Origin: Hoeflea sp. BRH_c9
GTDB taxonomy: Bacteria; Pseudomonadota; Alphaproteobacteria; Rhizobiales; Rhizobiaceae
Assembly (NCBI GenBank): GCA_000961635.1
Contig: LADQ01000131.1
Coordinates: 1 to 37,015, forward strand
Reading direction: 5' to 3'
DNA length: 37,015 bases
The translations under genes were made by a program, and so were the position numbers. The notes below the pieces were generated by a model. The model searched no databases and was not told the DNA's origin. It worked only from the letters and a program-made list of their open reading frames with translations. Shown one piece after another: positions 10,179 through 17,824 of this stretch. Each line of letters starts with the position of its first letter. Positions within the stretch are counted from its first letter, which is position 1.

Positions 10179-10549
10179 GATAAAAACCCTTCACTAACAA
10201 CGCCGGCAAAATCGCCGACTGAACTATTTTACTTCAATAATAGTGGTTGTAGCAAATGCAACAAATTTACAATGTTGTCACATTGATCATTTTTATACAA
10301 ATATATATAGGAATAAGCAGAAATAATATTAATATAATGCAATTTTAGTGCTTTCAATAAATATTTTATTATTTAAACAATTTATTGGTGTGCTATTTTC
10401 ATGGTCGGATTCTGATCCAATATATGAAGATTTGAAGTCGGTTACATTCCGTCTTGTGCCATATTATTTGCGCCGAAACCGTGCCCCAACTGCCATGAGA
10501 AAATTGAAATTGCCGCTTCCTAGCGGAACTCCGATGCGCATTATTCGAG
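10179..10549. other. AT-rich divergent intergenic region
   Basis: About 370 bp between the divergent DUF3102-like and DUF3883 genes. Bases 10265-10440 are strikingly AT-rich compared with the GC-rich surroundings. The stretch holds the palindrome at 10247-10264 and short repeats such as CAACA/TGTTG (10259-10277). The track ORF 10348-10620 runs into the DUF3883 gene in another frame and is not convincing. Confidence 0.6.
10247..10264. promoter_or_regulatory. Palindromic candidate operator upstream of DUF3102-like gene
   Basis: TTGT-A-GCA-AA-TGC-A-ACAA: seven of nine base pairs match across the dyad. It lies about 70 bases before the start of the minus-strand gene, where an autoregulatory site would be expected. 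Confidence 0.5.
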
Positions 10550-11416
10550 ATGACACAGCCATGCGGGCAGAATATCGTTGCGAGCATGACTTCAGAGGAT
10601 TGGTCAGATTCAGAGAATGACGCCGCGGTGGCGTCTTATTTTTCGATGCTTAGCAATGAGCTCTCTGAACATTCCTACAACAAGGCTGCCAACAACCGGC
10701 TACTCCAGGAAAAGACCGGGCGCAGCCGCGGCTCAATCGAATTCAAACACTGCAACGTATCTGCCGCCGCAAAGTCATTTGGCCTTCCGATCATCAAAGG
10801 CTACCAACCCCGTTTCAAATTTCAGATGTCCTTGGCAGAGGCGATCGCCCGCTGGTTGGCACGACATCCGGAATGGGAGGCAGGCCTCTTTCAGTCCAAG
10901 CAATTGGGCATGGCAGAGGCGTCATCATTGTTCATTGGGGTGGCCCCAACGCTGAGAAATACCCCACCTCCAGACGATCTGGGCCTGATGCAGGCGGTTG
11001 CTCGGCGATTTGACGTTGCAGGACGTGATGAGCGCAACAGGGCGCTTGGTCGTGCCGGTGAAGAGCTGGTGTTTCATCGGGAACGCACGCAACTGACTCA
11101 GCAGGGCCGAAATGATCTAGCCAATCGTGTGCGCTGGGTTTCCCAGGAAGATGGCGATGGTGCCGGCTACGATATTGCCAGCTTCACACAGGAAGGCCGC
11201 GAGCGCCTGATCGAAGTCAAGACAACCAACGGATGGGAGCGGACGCCTTTCCATATTTCGCGTAATGAACTGGAAGTCGCGAAGGCTCGCCGCGAGGACT
11301 GGCATCTTTTCCGCCTCTACGAATTTGCACGATCCCCTAAGGCCTTTGAACTGCGCCCACCACTCGAATCTCATGTGGCACTAACGGCAACGAGTTATCT
11401 GGCTAGCTTCGGATAA
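10550..11416 (+). CDS. DUF3883-domain protein, probable nuclease-fold
   Basis: A protein of up to 288 residues. The N-terminal helical half contains YNKAANNRLLQEKTGRSRGSIEFKHCN, a pattern shared by DUF3883 proteins I recall. The C-terminal half (about 160-285) is the DUF3883 domain, with GRAGEELVFHRER, then GAGYDIASF and RLIEVKTT. The D...E-x-K arrangement resembles the PD-(D/E)XK nuclease core. Such domains are frequent in restriction and defence proteins, often fused to helicases; here it is free-standing. The start is uncertain: ATG 10550 and ATG 10586 are both in frame and neither has a good ribosome site; conserved-looking sequence begins around the second. No partner gene is coupled to it. 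Confidence 0.78.
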   Translation: MTQPCGQNIVASMTSEDWSDSENDAAVASYFSMLSNELSEHSYNKAANNRLLQEKTGRSRGSIEFKHCNVSAAAKSFGLPIIKGYQPRFKFQMSLAEAIARWLARHPEWEAGLFQSKQLGMAEASSLFIGVAPTLRNTPPPDDLGLMQAVARRFDVAGRDERNRALGRAGEELVFHRERTQLTQQGRNDLANRVRWVSQEDGDGAGYDIASFTQEGRERLIEVKTTNGWERTPFHISRNELEVAKARREDWHLFRLYEFARSPKAFELRPPLESHVALTATSYLASFG

Positions 11417-11589
11417 GGGGAGGATGCGGCGATTCCAGACGTTCCTCCGACAGGAACTGAACGGCAATTTTGCGCCCTCATGTCAGTCGTAGAGGTCTTC
11501 ATTGCCCTTGCCCAGAAGCGGACATCGCTCCGGAGCGGCGAGACATCACCTTCGCGCCAACAGCGGTCATGAGGAGCTTGCTGCCAGCG

Positions 11590-12012
11590 TCAGGAGGCGA
11601 CAAACAAGCGGATCGGCGTCACCATAAGCTTTGAAAGCTCTGTGCATGCGGCACGAAGATCATCGATGCTGAAAGAATGAAGTATGCCGTCAGGTGCTGC
11701 GCAGGCGATCACCGCGCTGCCCTCGGCCCATGGGTCTGCATGCAACGAATAGATGCTGTGGGCGAGAAAGTTTCGGACGCGAGCGACTTTTTCAACTGGT
11801 TCGAGAAGCTCATGGGCTCGGTCTGGATAAGTAGCCTTTATATATGTCCGCCAGTGAGAAATCACGGGGCCCTTCAAAATCTGCTCTTGAAGTCCAGCTC
11901 GCTTCAGGTGGTCTCTCATCGTATTTTCGAGAAAAGACCAGCAGACCAGTACCTGTCCGATCTCGAACTTGAGATCGTTTAATGTAGGGTGCATGGGTTC
12001 TGAAGCGCTCAT
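11590..12012 (-). CDS. HEPN-like protein with RNxxxH motif
   Basis: A 140-residue all-helical-looking protein. Residues 80-85 read RNFLAH, an exact RNxxxH match to the catalytic motif of HEPN ribonucleases. An upstream helix with CWSFLEN (25-30) fits the first HEPN helix, which often carries an acidic residue. HEPN proteins are mostly RNases in toxin-antitoxin, CRISPR and abortive-infection systems. Family assignment rests on the motif alone and could be coincidental. AAGG lies four bases before the ATG. It is divergent from a PIN-domain gene about 280 bp away. No antitoxin-like gene is coupled to it. Confidence 0.6.
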   Translation of the reverse strand: MSASEPMHPTLNDLKFEIGQVLVCWSFLENTMRDHLKRAGLQEQILKGPVISHWRTYIKATYPDRAHELLEPVEKVARVRNFLAHSIYSLHADPWAEGSAVIACAAPDGILHSFSIDDLRAACTELSKLMVTPIRLFVAS

Positions 12013-12291
12013 CTTGCCTTTCTAGCCGACATTCTGACCTCCGAAAAGTCACCGTCGAAAACCACAAGCGGTGACAGAAATGCCAAAACCCTATCTACCA
12101 GTGCTTTCAGATATGCAGCCGCGTCTGCAATGGGCCGACTGCGGTCTTCCGCTTCGCGCCCTCATTTCAGCCGATCCACCGATGTGATCTCTGCTCCCAT
12201 AGCGGTCATTCATCCGTATGTCCCGACAACGCGCTGAGAACCGGCCCGTGCTATTAGTGCGTCCCAATATATTCGTTCCGGAGTCAGCACG

Positions 12292-13341
12292 ATGCCGAAG
12301 AGTAAGCCGAAAGTTTTTCTCGATGCAAACATCGTCATCAGCGCCGGCAAGCCGCCAGGTGGCCCCGAGTTGGCGCGTGTGGTGGACCTTGTCGAGGCCG
12401 GGCTGGTGACAATAGTCACCACCGATCTGACGATCAGTGAGGTGGTCAAAAAGCATACCCTAAATGACTACGAGCTCATTAGGGAGATCGGACAGCCTCA
12501 TTTTCGCAAGGTAGTAGAGACTGCGATTGGCGTGAGGCTGCCGGAGATCAGGCGTGCCGAGCTCAAGCAGAAGCTGAGCGCGAAATACGAAGCTTCGATC
12601 AAGGCGATGTTCTCGGGATTAAGGGCGAAGACCTTAGCTATCGACAGCATCAAGCCGTCGAGCATTCTAGCGGCGTATGCCGCCGGCGAGGGCTTCTTCG
12701 GCGGTGAAGGCAAGAAGGATCAGTTTCCCGATGCTTTCGCCTTCGAGTGTCTGAAGCAGGAGGCCTCAGAAAAGGAACCGGTGATCATTGTATCGCAGGA
12801 CCGCGATTTCATACGGCCGGTGGAAAGCGCCACTCACATCTCGCTCGTGGCGTCGCTGGCGGATTTGTTCGCAGCATTGGGGCTTCAAATTGAAGCGCCC
12901 GAGATCAATGACTTTCTTGAAGAACACAAGGAGGAACTTGTCGAAGCGGTTGACCGCGAGCTCGCAAATTGGGGATTGCAAGGAGATGTAGAGGACTCGC
13001 AGATCGACGAAACGACGGTAACCGAGGTCGACATTGAGGATGTAACGGCATTTCGGCCGATGGTGAAGGGCGATCCGATCCTATTGGTCGCTCGACTTGT
13101 GGCCAAGGCTAACGCATATTACACGCATCCTGACTGGGACAACGCTTCGTATGACTCGGAGGACAAAGTTCTCATCCCTCGCAATGAGGTGAGCGGTGAG
13201 ACGGAGGTGGAGCTCCAGCTTGACGTATCAATATCGATTTTGGTCGATGACGACGGCGAGCCGGCGCAGATCGAAGAGCTGCAGTTCCGTAACGATGATT
13301 TCATCTATGTCGAACTTCACCCTTATGAGGACTACAAGTAA
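12292..13341 (+). CDS. PIN-domain protein (DUF4935-like), putative ribonuclease
   Basis: A 349-residue protein. The N-terminal 200 residues form a PIN domain: VFLDANIVI with Asp11, Glu50 in TISEVVKKH, KKDQFPDAFAFECL with acidic residues near 143-147, and IIVSQDRDF with Asp170/172. This set of acidic residues matches PIN metal ligands, and the KDQFPDA block is typical of DUF4935-type PIN proteins. The C-terminal 150 residues are acidic and beta-rich, without a family I recognise. PIN proteins cleave RNA and often act as toxins, but this one is much longer than VapC and has no VapB-like neighbour. GGAG lies eight bases before ATG 12292. Confidence 0.8.
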   Translation: MPKSKPKVFLDANIVISAGKPPGGPELARVVDLVEAGLVTIVTTDLTISEVVKKHTLNDYELIREIGQPHFRKVVETAIGVRLPEIRRAELKQKLSAKYEASIKAMFSGLRAKTLAIDSIKPSSILAAYAAGEGFFGGEGKKDQFPDAFAFECLKQEASEKEPVIIVSQDRDFIRPVESATHISLVASLADLFAALGLQIEAPEINDFLEEHKEELVEAVDRELANWGLQGDVEDSQIDETTVTEVDIEDVTAFRPMVKGDPILLVARLVAKANAYYTHPDWDNASYDSEDKVLIPRNEVSGETEVELQLDVSISILVDDDGEPAQIEELQFRNDDFIYVELHPYEDYK

Positions 13342-13614
13342 TCGCCCTTTTCGGCCATATGGTGCTCGACCAGCAATTTTGCCTGAGCGACCCGTTGGCC
13401 CGCGATCGCGCTCTTGAGGATCGCGTACTAGCGCGGAAGGTGCTGCCTACCAATCGAATAGCGCTGCTCTGCGCAGATTTGCGTCAATGAGGCCGATCGC
13501 GGCTTCGGATGCTGTCTGTTCACTCCGTCAGACGGCGGCAACCAATGATAATATAAATTTGACGTGACAAACCTTGCGTGCGGCGTAATCTGAAAAGAAA
13601 GGCGGGAGGACAGA

Positions 13615-14706
13615 TTGCCGATAGAGGACATCGCACGAAGCATGCGAATGCGCATGCCTTGGCCAGTTGGCCAAAAGATTCTGAGAGTTCTTAATCTGAG
13701 CCGGGGGCAAGGTTGGGAGCAAACAGTTGAGAAAATTACGCTCGCAGATATCAGCGCAGAAAAGCTCGAAAACTTAAATGAGGCGCTCCGTGAGCATTTG
13801 CTCTGCGGTGAAAAAAGCGTCAGATTTTATGATGTTGGACAAATCGCGGCCGACGCATGCGGTAAGTTCGCGGCAGTCGCGACCATCGCCAACGACAGTC
13901 CATTTGTTGGTGTTTACCCTAGCATCCTGCCCGAAGGCTCGTTGGCGGGACTGCCAGCCGAGCCTACTTTAACTGCCATCGAGGAAGACGAAGTCGGAAC
14001 TGCTTTCGTATTTTGCTCCGTGCGGACCATCATAGTCCGGGAGCCTCTAAGCCCAGAAGATTTTCCAGATCACGCCGCTGATGACTTGTTCGAGTCGTTT
14101 GACGAAATCATTGGGCTAAAGAACAAGCGTTTGCAGGCCGTTGACGTGGTTTGGGTGCCAAAGGCCTCCGGCCGCGCCGACGTTCGCATCGACTATCCGG
14201 CGGGGATGACGAGAGAGGTCGCGGAAGCGGCGCATCTTATCCTCCGAAATACCTTCAACACTCTGGTTGGGCAACCCATCCTCGGCGATCCTATCAATCT
14301 GTTTCCGCTCATTGATCGGATGTATTTCGATCCCACGGAGGGCTCCGTCGTGGAGATCGGCTTCGGAACGACAACCGCATCGGTCAAGCATGAGAAGATG
14401 CGTCGCAAAGGATTGAACCTACGCACTGAATCTTATCACGTCGGTGGCAAAGCCAATTTGCAAACCCCAATTGAGCCATTTAGGGTGAGCCTCGTTTGGA
14501 GCCGAGCAATTGGGAACAACAAGCTGTCGACCCCTGAGCTAAGCCTAAATAGCAGTTCTCGTGTGGCTGGCTCCGCATCGCCCGCGATGCATTCTGTACT
14601 AATTCGAAGGTGCATGGGTGCTTCAGACTACGCATTCGTCCGGTCGAAGATCGAGCATCATTTGAACCAGCCTCCGGCTGTCGGGGCTGACAAGGAAGCC
14701 GAATGA
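13615..14706 (+). CDS. Unknown protein, first gene of coupled three-gene operon
   Basis: A 363-residue soluble protein I do not recognise. It starts with TTG at 13615, supported by a strong GGGAGGA ribosome site four bases upstream. The sequence looks like a globular alpha/beta protein without membrane segments or P-loop; a segment with VEIGFGTTTASVKHEKMRRKG and a basic C-terminal half stand out. The stop overlaps the next start by four bases (ATGA), as does the next junction, so the three proteins are probably made together and may form a complex. The third gene encodes a nuclease-like protein, which makes a defence function for the set reasonable but unproven. Confidence 0.75.
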   Translation: MPIEDIARSMRMRMPWPVGQKILRVLNLSRGQGWEQTVEKITLADISAEKLENLNEALREHLLCGEKSVRFYDVGQIAADACGKFAAVATIANDSPFVGVYPSILPEGSLAGLPAEPTLTAIEEDEVGTAFVFCSVRTIIVREPLSPEDFPDHAADDLFESFDEIIGLKNKRLQAVDVVWVPKASGRADVRIDYPAGMTREVAEAAHLILRNTFNTLVGQPILGDPINLFPLIDRMYFDPTEGSVVEIGFGTTTASVKHEKMRRKGLNLRTESYHVGGKANLQTPIEPFRVSLVWSRAIGNNKLSTPELSLNSSSRVAGSASPAMHSVLIRRCMGASDYAFVRSKIEHHLNQPPAVGADKEAE

Positions 14707-15107
14707 GCGCTGAAGACATAAGAAACGAGCTGAAAGAAAGGTGGAGCGCCAGCCCGGCGTTCACGCTTTGCCTGCAGATCGTCGATTTTGTTGAACAGCT
14801 GCCAGCCGATCAGGCGAGAATGCTGACCTTCAAGACTATCACTAACGCGATCGGTAGAAACAAAATCGACGACGAATTGCTAGTTGCATTGAATATTCTC
14901 GCCAGTACAAGAATAGCGGCGCTCGATGCTCATGCGATGTTGATCGACGACGACAGGGAAGAGCATGAAATCGAGCCGGAAGCGCTCGCGAAAGCGCAGA
15001 TGTCCGGGAGCTTGGTACACCCGGAAACTGGAGAGCCCGTGCCAGATTACGAAGAAAAGGTATTTCCATTCTTCGTGCCGACAGATCGCTTTGGGTTTGG
15101 TGGATGA
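14703..15107 (+). CDS. Unknown helical protein, middle gene of coupled operon
   Basis: A 134-residue protein, mostly helical by composition up to about residue 85, then an acidic linker and a C-terminal tail ending in FPFFVPTDRFGFGG. No motif I can assign. A stretch with MLTFKTITNAIGRNKIDDELLVALNIL could be a winged-helix-like element, but this is only an impression. It overlaps both neighbours by four bases (ATGA at each end), the tightest form of translational coupling, suggesting fixed stoichiometry with the 363- and 214-residue proteins. Small size and middle position suit an adaptor or connector role; this is inference. Confidence 0.75.
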   Translation: MSAEDIRNELKERWSASPAFTLCLQIVDFVEQLPADQARMLTFKTITNAIGRNKIDDELLVALNILASTRIAALDAHAMLIDDDREEHEIEPEALAKAQMSGSLVHPETGEPVPDYEEKVFPFFVPTDRFGFGG

Positions 15108-15748
15108 CCGCAATTCCCAACAAAGCGTTTAGTCTGAGAGACCTAAAGCTAATGGCCGGTGACAGCACGCCGACGCTGATCAATCTCGACCGTCTCGTGG
15201 CCGTTGATTATGAAGATCAGCATCGACTTGTAGAGCGAGCCATCGACTGGTGCGGACTCCAGATAGTTGAGAATCGCCATCTGAAGCAGGACCTTGGAGA
15301 GGATGCTCTGACGATTGAAATCGTCCACATGCTCAAAGGCATGGGGTACGACGCTGAACATGACACGCAGATCGGCGGCCACTGCGACGTGATTGTGCGC
15401 GGAAAGCGCGATTTTCTTTGGATCGGAGAGGCCAAAATCCACAAGGATTACGACTGGCTTTTGAAGGGATATGAGCAGCTCGATTCGCGCTATTCCACGG
15501 GCCAACCCGGTCAGGATACAGGCGAAATCATTATTTTTAGTTACAATGAACGTATCGACAAAGTCGTAGCGAAGTGGATCGAGCACCTAATCGCAAAACG
15601 ACCGGACGTGTCGGTATCTGTATCGGAAAGCGATAAGCTCGTGCACTATTCGTTGCATCAGCATCCGGGCACTGGGCGCACCTTTAAGGTACGCCACAAG
15701 CCAATCAATTTATATTGGCGACCAATGGACAAAGAGCAGTCTAAGTGA
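15104..15748 (+). CDS. PD-(D/E)XK-like nuclease, third gene of coupled operon
   Basis: A 214-residue protein with a restriction-endonuclease-like core. A helix at about 65-80 has a Glu (LTIEIVHMLKGMGY). Asp95 lies in GGHCDVIVRG, Glu109 and Lys111 in LWIGEAKIHK, and a Gln follows in GYEQLDSRY (125). This spacing fits PD-(D/E)XK enzymes, including the extra Glu and Gln seen in Mrr-like and HJC-like branches. It probably cleaves DNA, or possibly RNA, as the effector of the three-gene operon; substrate is unknown. The ATG overlaps the previous stop by four bases. About 650 bp without a gene follows. Confidence 0.75.
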   Translation: MTAIPNKAFSLRDLKLMAGDSTPTLINLDRLVAVDYEDQHRLVERAIDWCGLQIVENRHLKQDLGEDALTIEIVHMLKGMGYDAEHDTQIGGHCDVIVRGKRDFLWIGEAKIHKDYDWLLKGYEQLDSRYSTGQPGQDTGEIIIFSYNERIDKVVAKWIEHLIAKRPDVSVSVSESDKLVHYSLHQHPGTGRTFKVRHKPINLYWRPMDKEQSK

Positions 15749-16401
15749 CGCTAGGGGAGACGGGGCGAAGGGCGCCTTATTTAGTAATTTCACCGAAAGC
15801 CGCCCGTCCCCTTCCGGCCCCCTACCGGTCATTCCTTTTCGCTGCAATTGAAGCTTCTTTCCCGTCCTTCGGAAGGCGAGCCCACTGAGGGTGTAATCCC
15901 GCCCCAATGTTTGAACGGTCCGCGTGCACTATTAACCATCCCGGAGCTCTTTGTTCCGGGTACGTTCTTTATGCCTTGCCGGACACGGAAACCCGGACTA
16001 TGTCAGAGTGGTCGGCAGAAGATCATATTCTGCAGTCACTTAGCGGCCCCCGCCGATGCGCAAACATCAAACGAGGGCCTGACCCGCAACCTTCTCTCGA
16101 AAGGCCTTAGGCTATGTTGACCCTTACCTGTATCTCTCCGAATGGGGAAGACCATTCGCGCCGCTCTCCTGTTGAAACGCCATCGCAGCATCATCATCGG
16201 CTAACCGGCGATCCGTCGCCACAATCCGCTTTGTTCCCGCGCGCCTGATCGTTTCGCCACATAGCGATCACGCCAATAGTCTCGTCGACATCGACGTTCT
16301 GACTGCCCCTTTGAGGCAGCCAATGCGGAAATTATTTCCGCATCCGAACCTTTGTGTCTGCCTGAATGCTGCCGTCATCGCTCCTCAACAGGAGACACCC
16401 C
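15749..16401. other. Intergenic region upstream of the FtsH-like cluster
   Basis: About 650 bp without a convincing gene; the track ORFs at 15848 and 15907 overlap and look random. Short hairpins occur (for example CTGCC/GGCAG near 16300-16320). The palindrome at 16323-16343 is the main feature and lies about 60 bp before the next start codon, so the cluster promoter is probably at the right end. Confidence 0.5.
16323..16343. repeat. Island palindrome, copy B (upstream of FtsH-like cluster)
   Basis: Perfect inverted repeat with 10-bp arms ATGCGGAAAT / ATTTCCGCAT and a single central T. It shares the 17-bp core with copies A and C. Its position about 60 bp before the first gene of the cluster is right for an operator. 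Confidence 0.85.
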
Positions 16402-17313
16402 ATGAACACGACCATCCTCAACACATCGACTTCAACGCTCTATGCCTGTTCCGCCGATTGCCATGATTTGAGGGAACGGATCGACGGCCTCATCGAGGAG
16501 GTCATTGCCTCCAGCTTATCCACCGATGCACTCGCACAGTCCCTGTCGGGCGGACTTGCAGAGGTTGGCACGATCCTGCGATCCATCCCGGGCCACGAAG
16601 GGCGCCTGTTGGAGCGCGGCCTTGCCATGATCGCCCGGAGCAATCCTGACCTGGTGGTGCTGACCCAGAATCTGCGCATGCCGGTGACGCCGGCAGCGCT
16701 GCAACTGGTCGAGAAGAATTCGCCCGAGCATTATCGGTCGCTGACACTGGATGCCGACCACGGCGGCCGCAAAACCTACACACCTGACCTTCTTATTCTC
16801 AATCGGCGGACAAAGCTGGCGCATGTTGTCGATGTGAAGCGCAGTCTCCTGTCGTATGAGAGCGCGAGAATCGATGATCTCAAGTCCCGCATGCTTGCGG
16901 CAGCTCTTGTTGTGCCGGACCTGCTGTACAAGGAGCATCGCCGCCTTGTGGCCGAGGAGGTGCGGGTCGTGATCCTGAGTGGGGATGACCGGAAATGCGA
17001 TATCGAGGGTGGAATCTGGCCTTTTTCCCATCTCGACCACCTCTTTGAGATTTCGGGCGCCGGCGAAGCAATCGGTCTCCTCAAGTCACGCTTTGATGCG
17101 CGCATCAACAAGAATTGGGAGCAGGCTCGCCAGGTTTTTCCCCGTCCACCCAACCGGCGTAGCGGTCCATTGCTGCCCGTGACAATGGTAGGCGAAGAGG
17201 CAGAGCCTGATGACGAGGAAGCCGAGGCCGCTGGCGAAGGTGCTACCACAGCCATCGGCAACGAGCCGAGGTTGATAAAGCTCGGCTTCGCCAGAGTGCC
17301 AGTGCGGCAGTAG
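16402..17313 (+). CDS. PD-(D/E)XK-like protein, first gene of FtsH-like cluster
   Basis: A 303-residue protein. After a helical N-terminal part, residues 126-147 read TYTPDLLILNRRTKLAHVVDVK, a good PD-x(14)-DxK match to the nuclease fold (Pro128-Asp129, Asp144, Lys146). The region after it is helical, then an acidic low-complexity segment (GEEAEPDDEEAEAAGEGA, about 262-279) leads to a short basic end. Nuclease activity is inferred from the motif only. The track start 16366 is less likely than ATG 16402, which has AGGAG seven bases upstream. It heads a same-strand run with a small protein, an AAA+ ATPase and an M41 protease, so it may be an effector or a substrate-recognition factor for the protease. 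Confidence 0.75.
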   Translation: MNTTILNTSTSTLYACSADCHDLRERIDGLIEEVIASSLSTDALAQSLSGGLAEVGTILRSIPGHEGRLLERGLAMIARSNPDLVVLTQNLRMPVTPAALQLVEKNSPEHYRSLTLDADHGGRKTYTPDLLILNRRTKLAHVVDVKRSLLSYESARIDDLKSRMLAAALVVPDLLYKEHRRLVAEEVRVVILSGDDRKCDIEGGIWPFSHLDHLFEISGAGEAIGLLKSRFDARINKNWEQARQVFPRPPNRRSGPLLPVTMVGEEAEPDDEEAEAAGEGATTAIGNEPRLIKLGFARVPVRQ

Positions 17314-17395
17314 CGCTCTCATCACCACCCAACAGCTTCCCATTTCTCAATTGAACGCGTTGACCGTGACCGGCCGGCGCACGGAGACCCTTGCC

Positions 17396-17824
17396 ATGAG
17401 TGCAGATATCTTCCCCTTTCCGAAGCCCACCCCAACACCCATCCCTAATCAGCAGGGCATGCGCCAGAGTCGGCGCGACCGGATGATGAACCAAAACGGT
17501 GAGCCGTTGTCGCCGGAGCAGAAGGCCGCATTCGTCACCAAGGCAAGGGCCAGAACCGCAAAACCGCGACCTTGGGCTGCCGAAGACCACGCCGCTCATG
17601 TGGCTTCCGTCGTCCGCATCGCCATTCGATCGGCCAGGCGCAGAGGCGTCCGCCTTGAAAGCATGCTGTCGATTCCGCGGGGCTGGCTCCTCGAACTCTG
17701 TGAACAGGGCGACCCGACATGCCTTGTGGTGCGCGACTGGCTTAACGGAAATGTCGCACATGTTCCCGACGGCTTTGAAGAGACTCTCTCTGCTGCCACA
17801 GTCGATGACGGGGAGGTTGCGTGA
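17396..17824 (+). CDS. Unknown small protein coupled to AAA+ ATPase
   Basis: A 142-residue protein. The N terminus is proline-rich (FPFPKPTPTPIPN), followed by a basic stretch (RQSRRDRMM) and a helical C-terminal half with VRIAIRSARRRGVRLESMLSIPRGWLLELCEQGDPTCLVVRDWL. I recognise no family. ATG 17396 has GGAG nine bases upstream; the track begins earlier at a TTG with no good site. Its stop overlaps the ATG of the AAA+ gene (TGATG), which suggests the product works with that ATPase, perhaps as an adaptor. The flexible N terminus and folded C terminus would fit such a role, but this is inference. Confidence 0.7.
   Translation: MSADIFPFPKPTPTPIPNQQGMRQSRRDRMMNQNGEPLSPEQKAAFVTKARARTAKPRPWAAEDHAAHVASVVRIAIRSARRRGVRLESMLSIPRGWLLELCEQGDPTCLVVRDWLNGNVAHVPDGFEETLSAATVDDGEVA

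Noticed and set aside
11540-12260. Repeated AGCGGTCAT-like strings in several intergenic regions (for example near 11560, 12200, 15820 and 20775)
   Set aside because: Matches are short and unevenly spaced with no common extension; this is probably background similarity in intergenic DNA.
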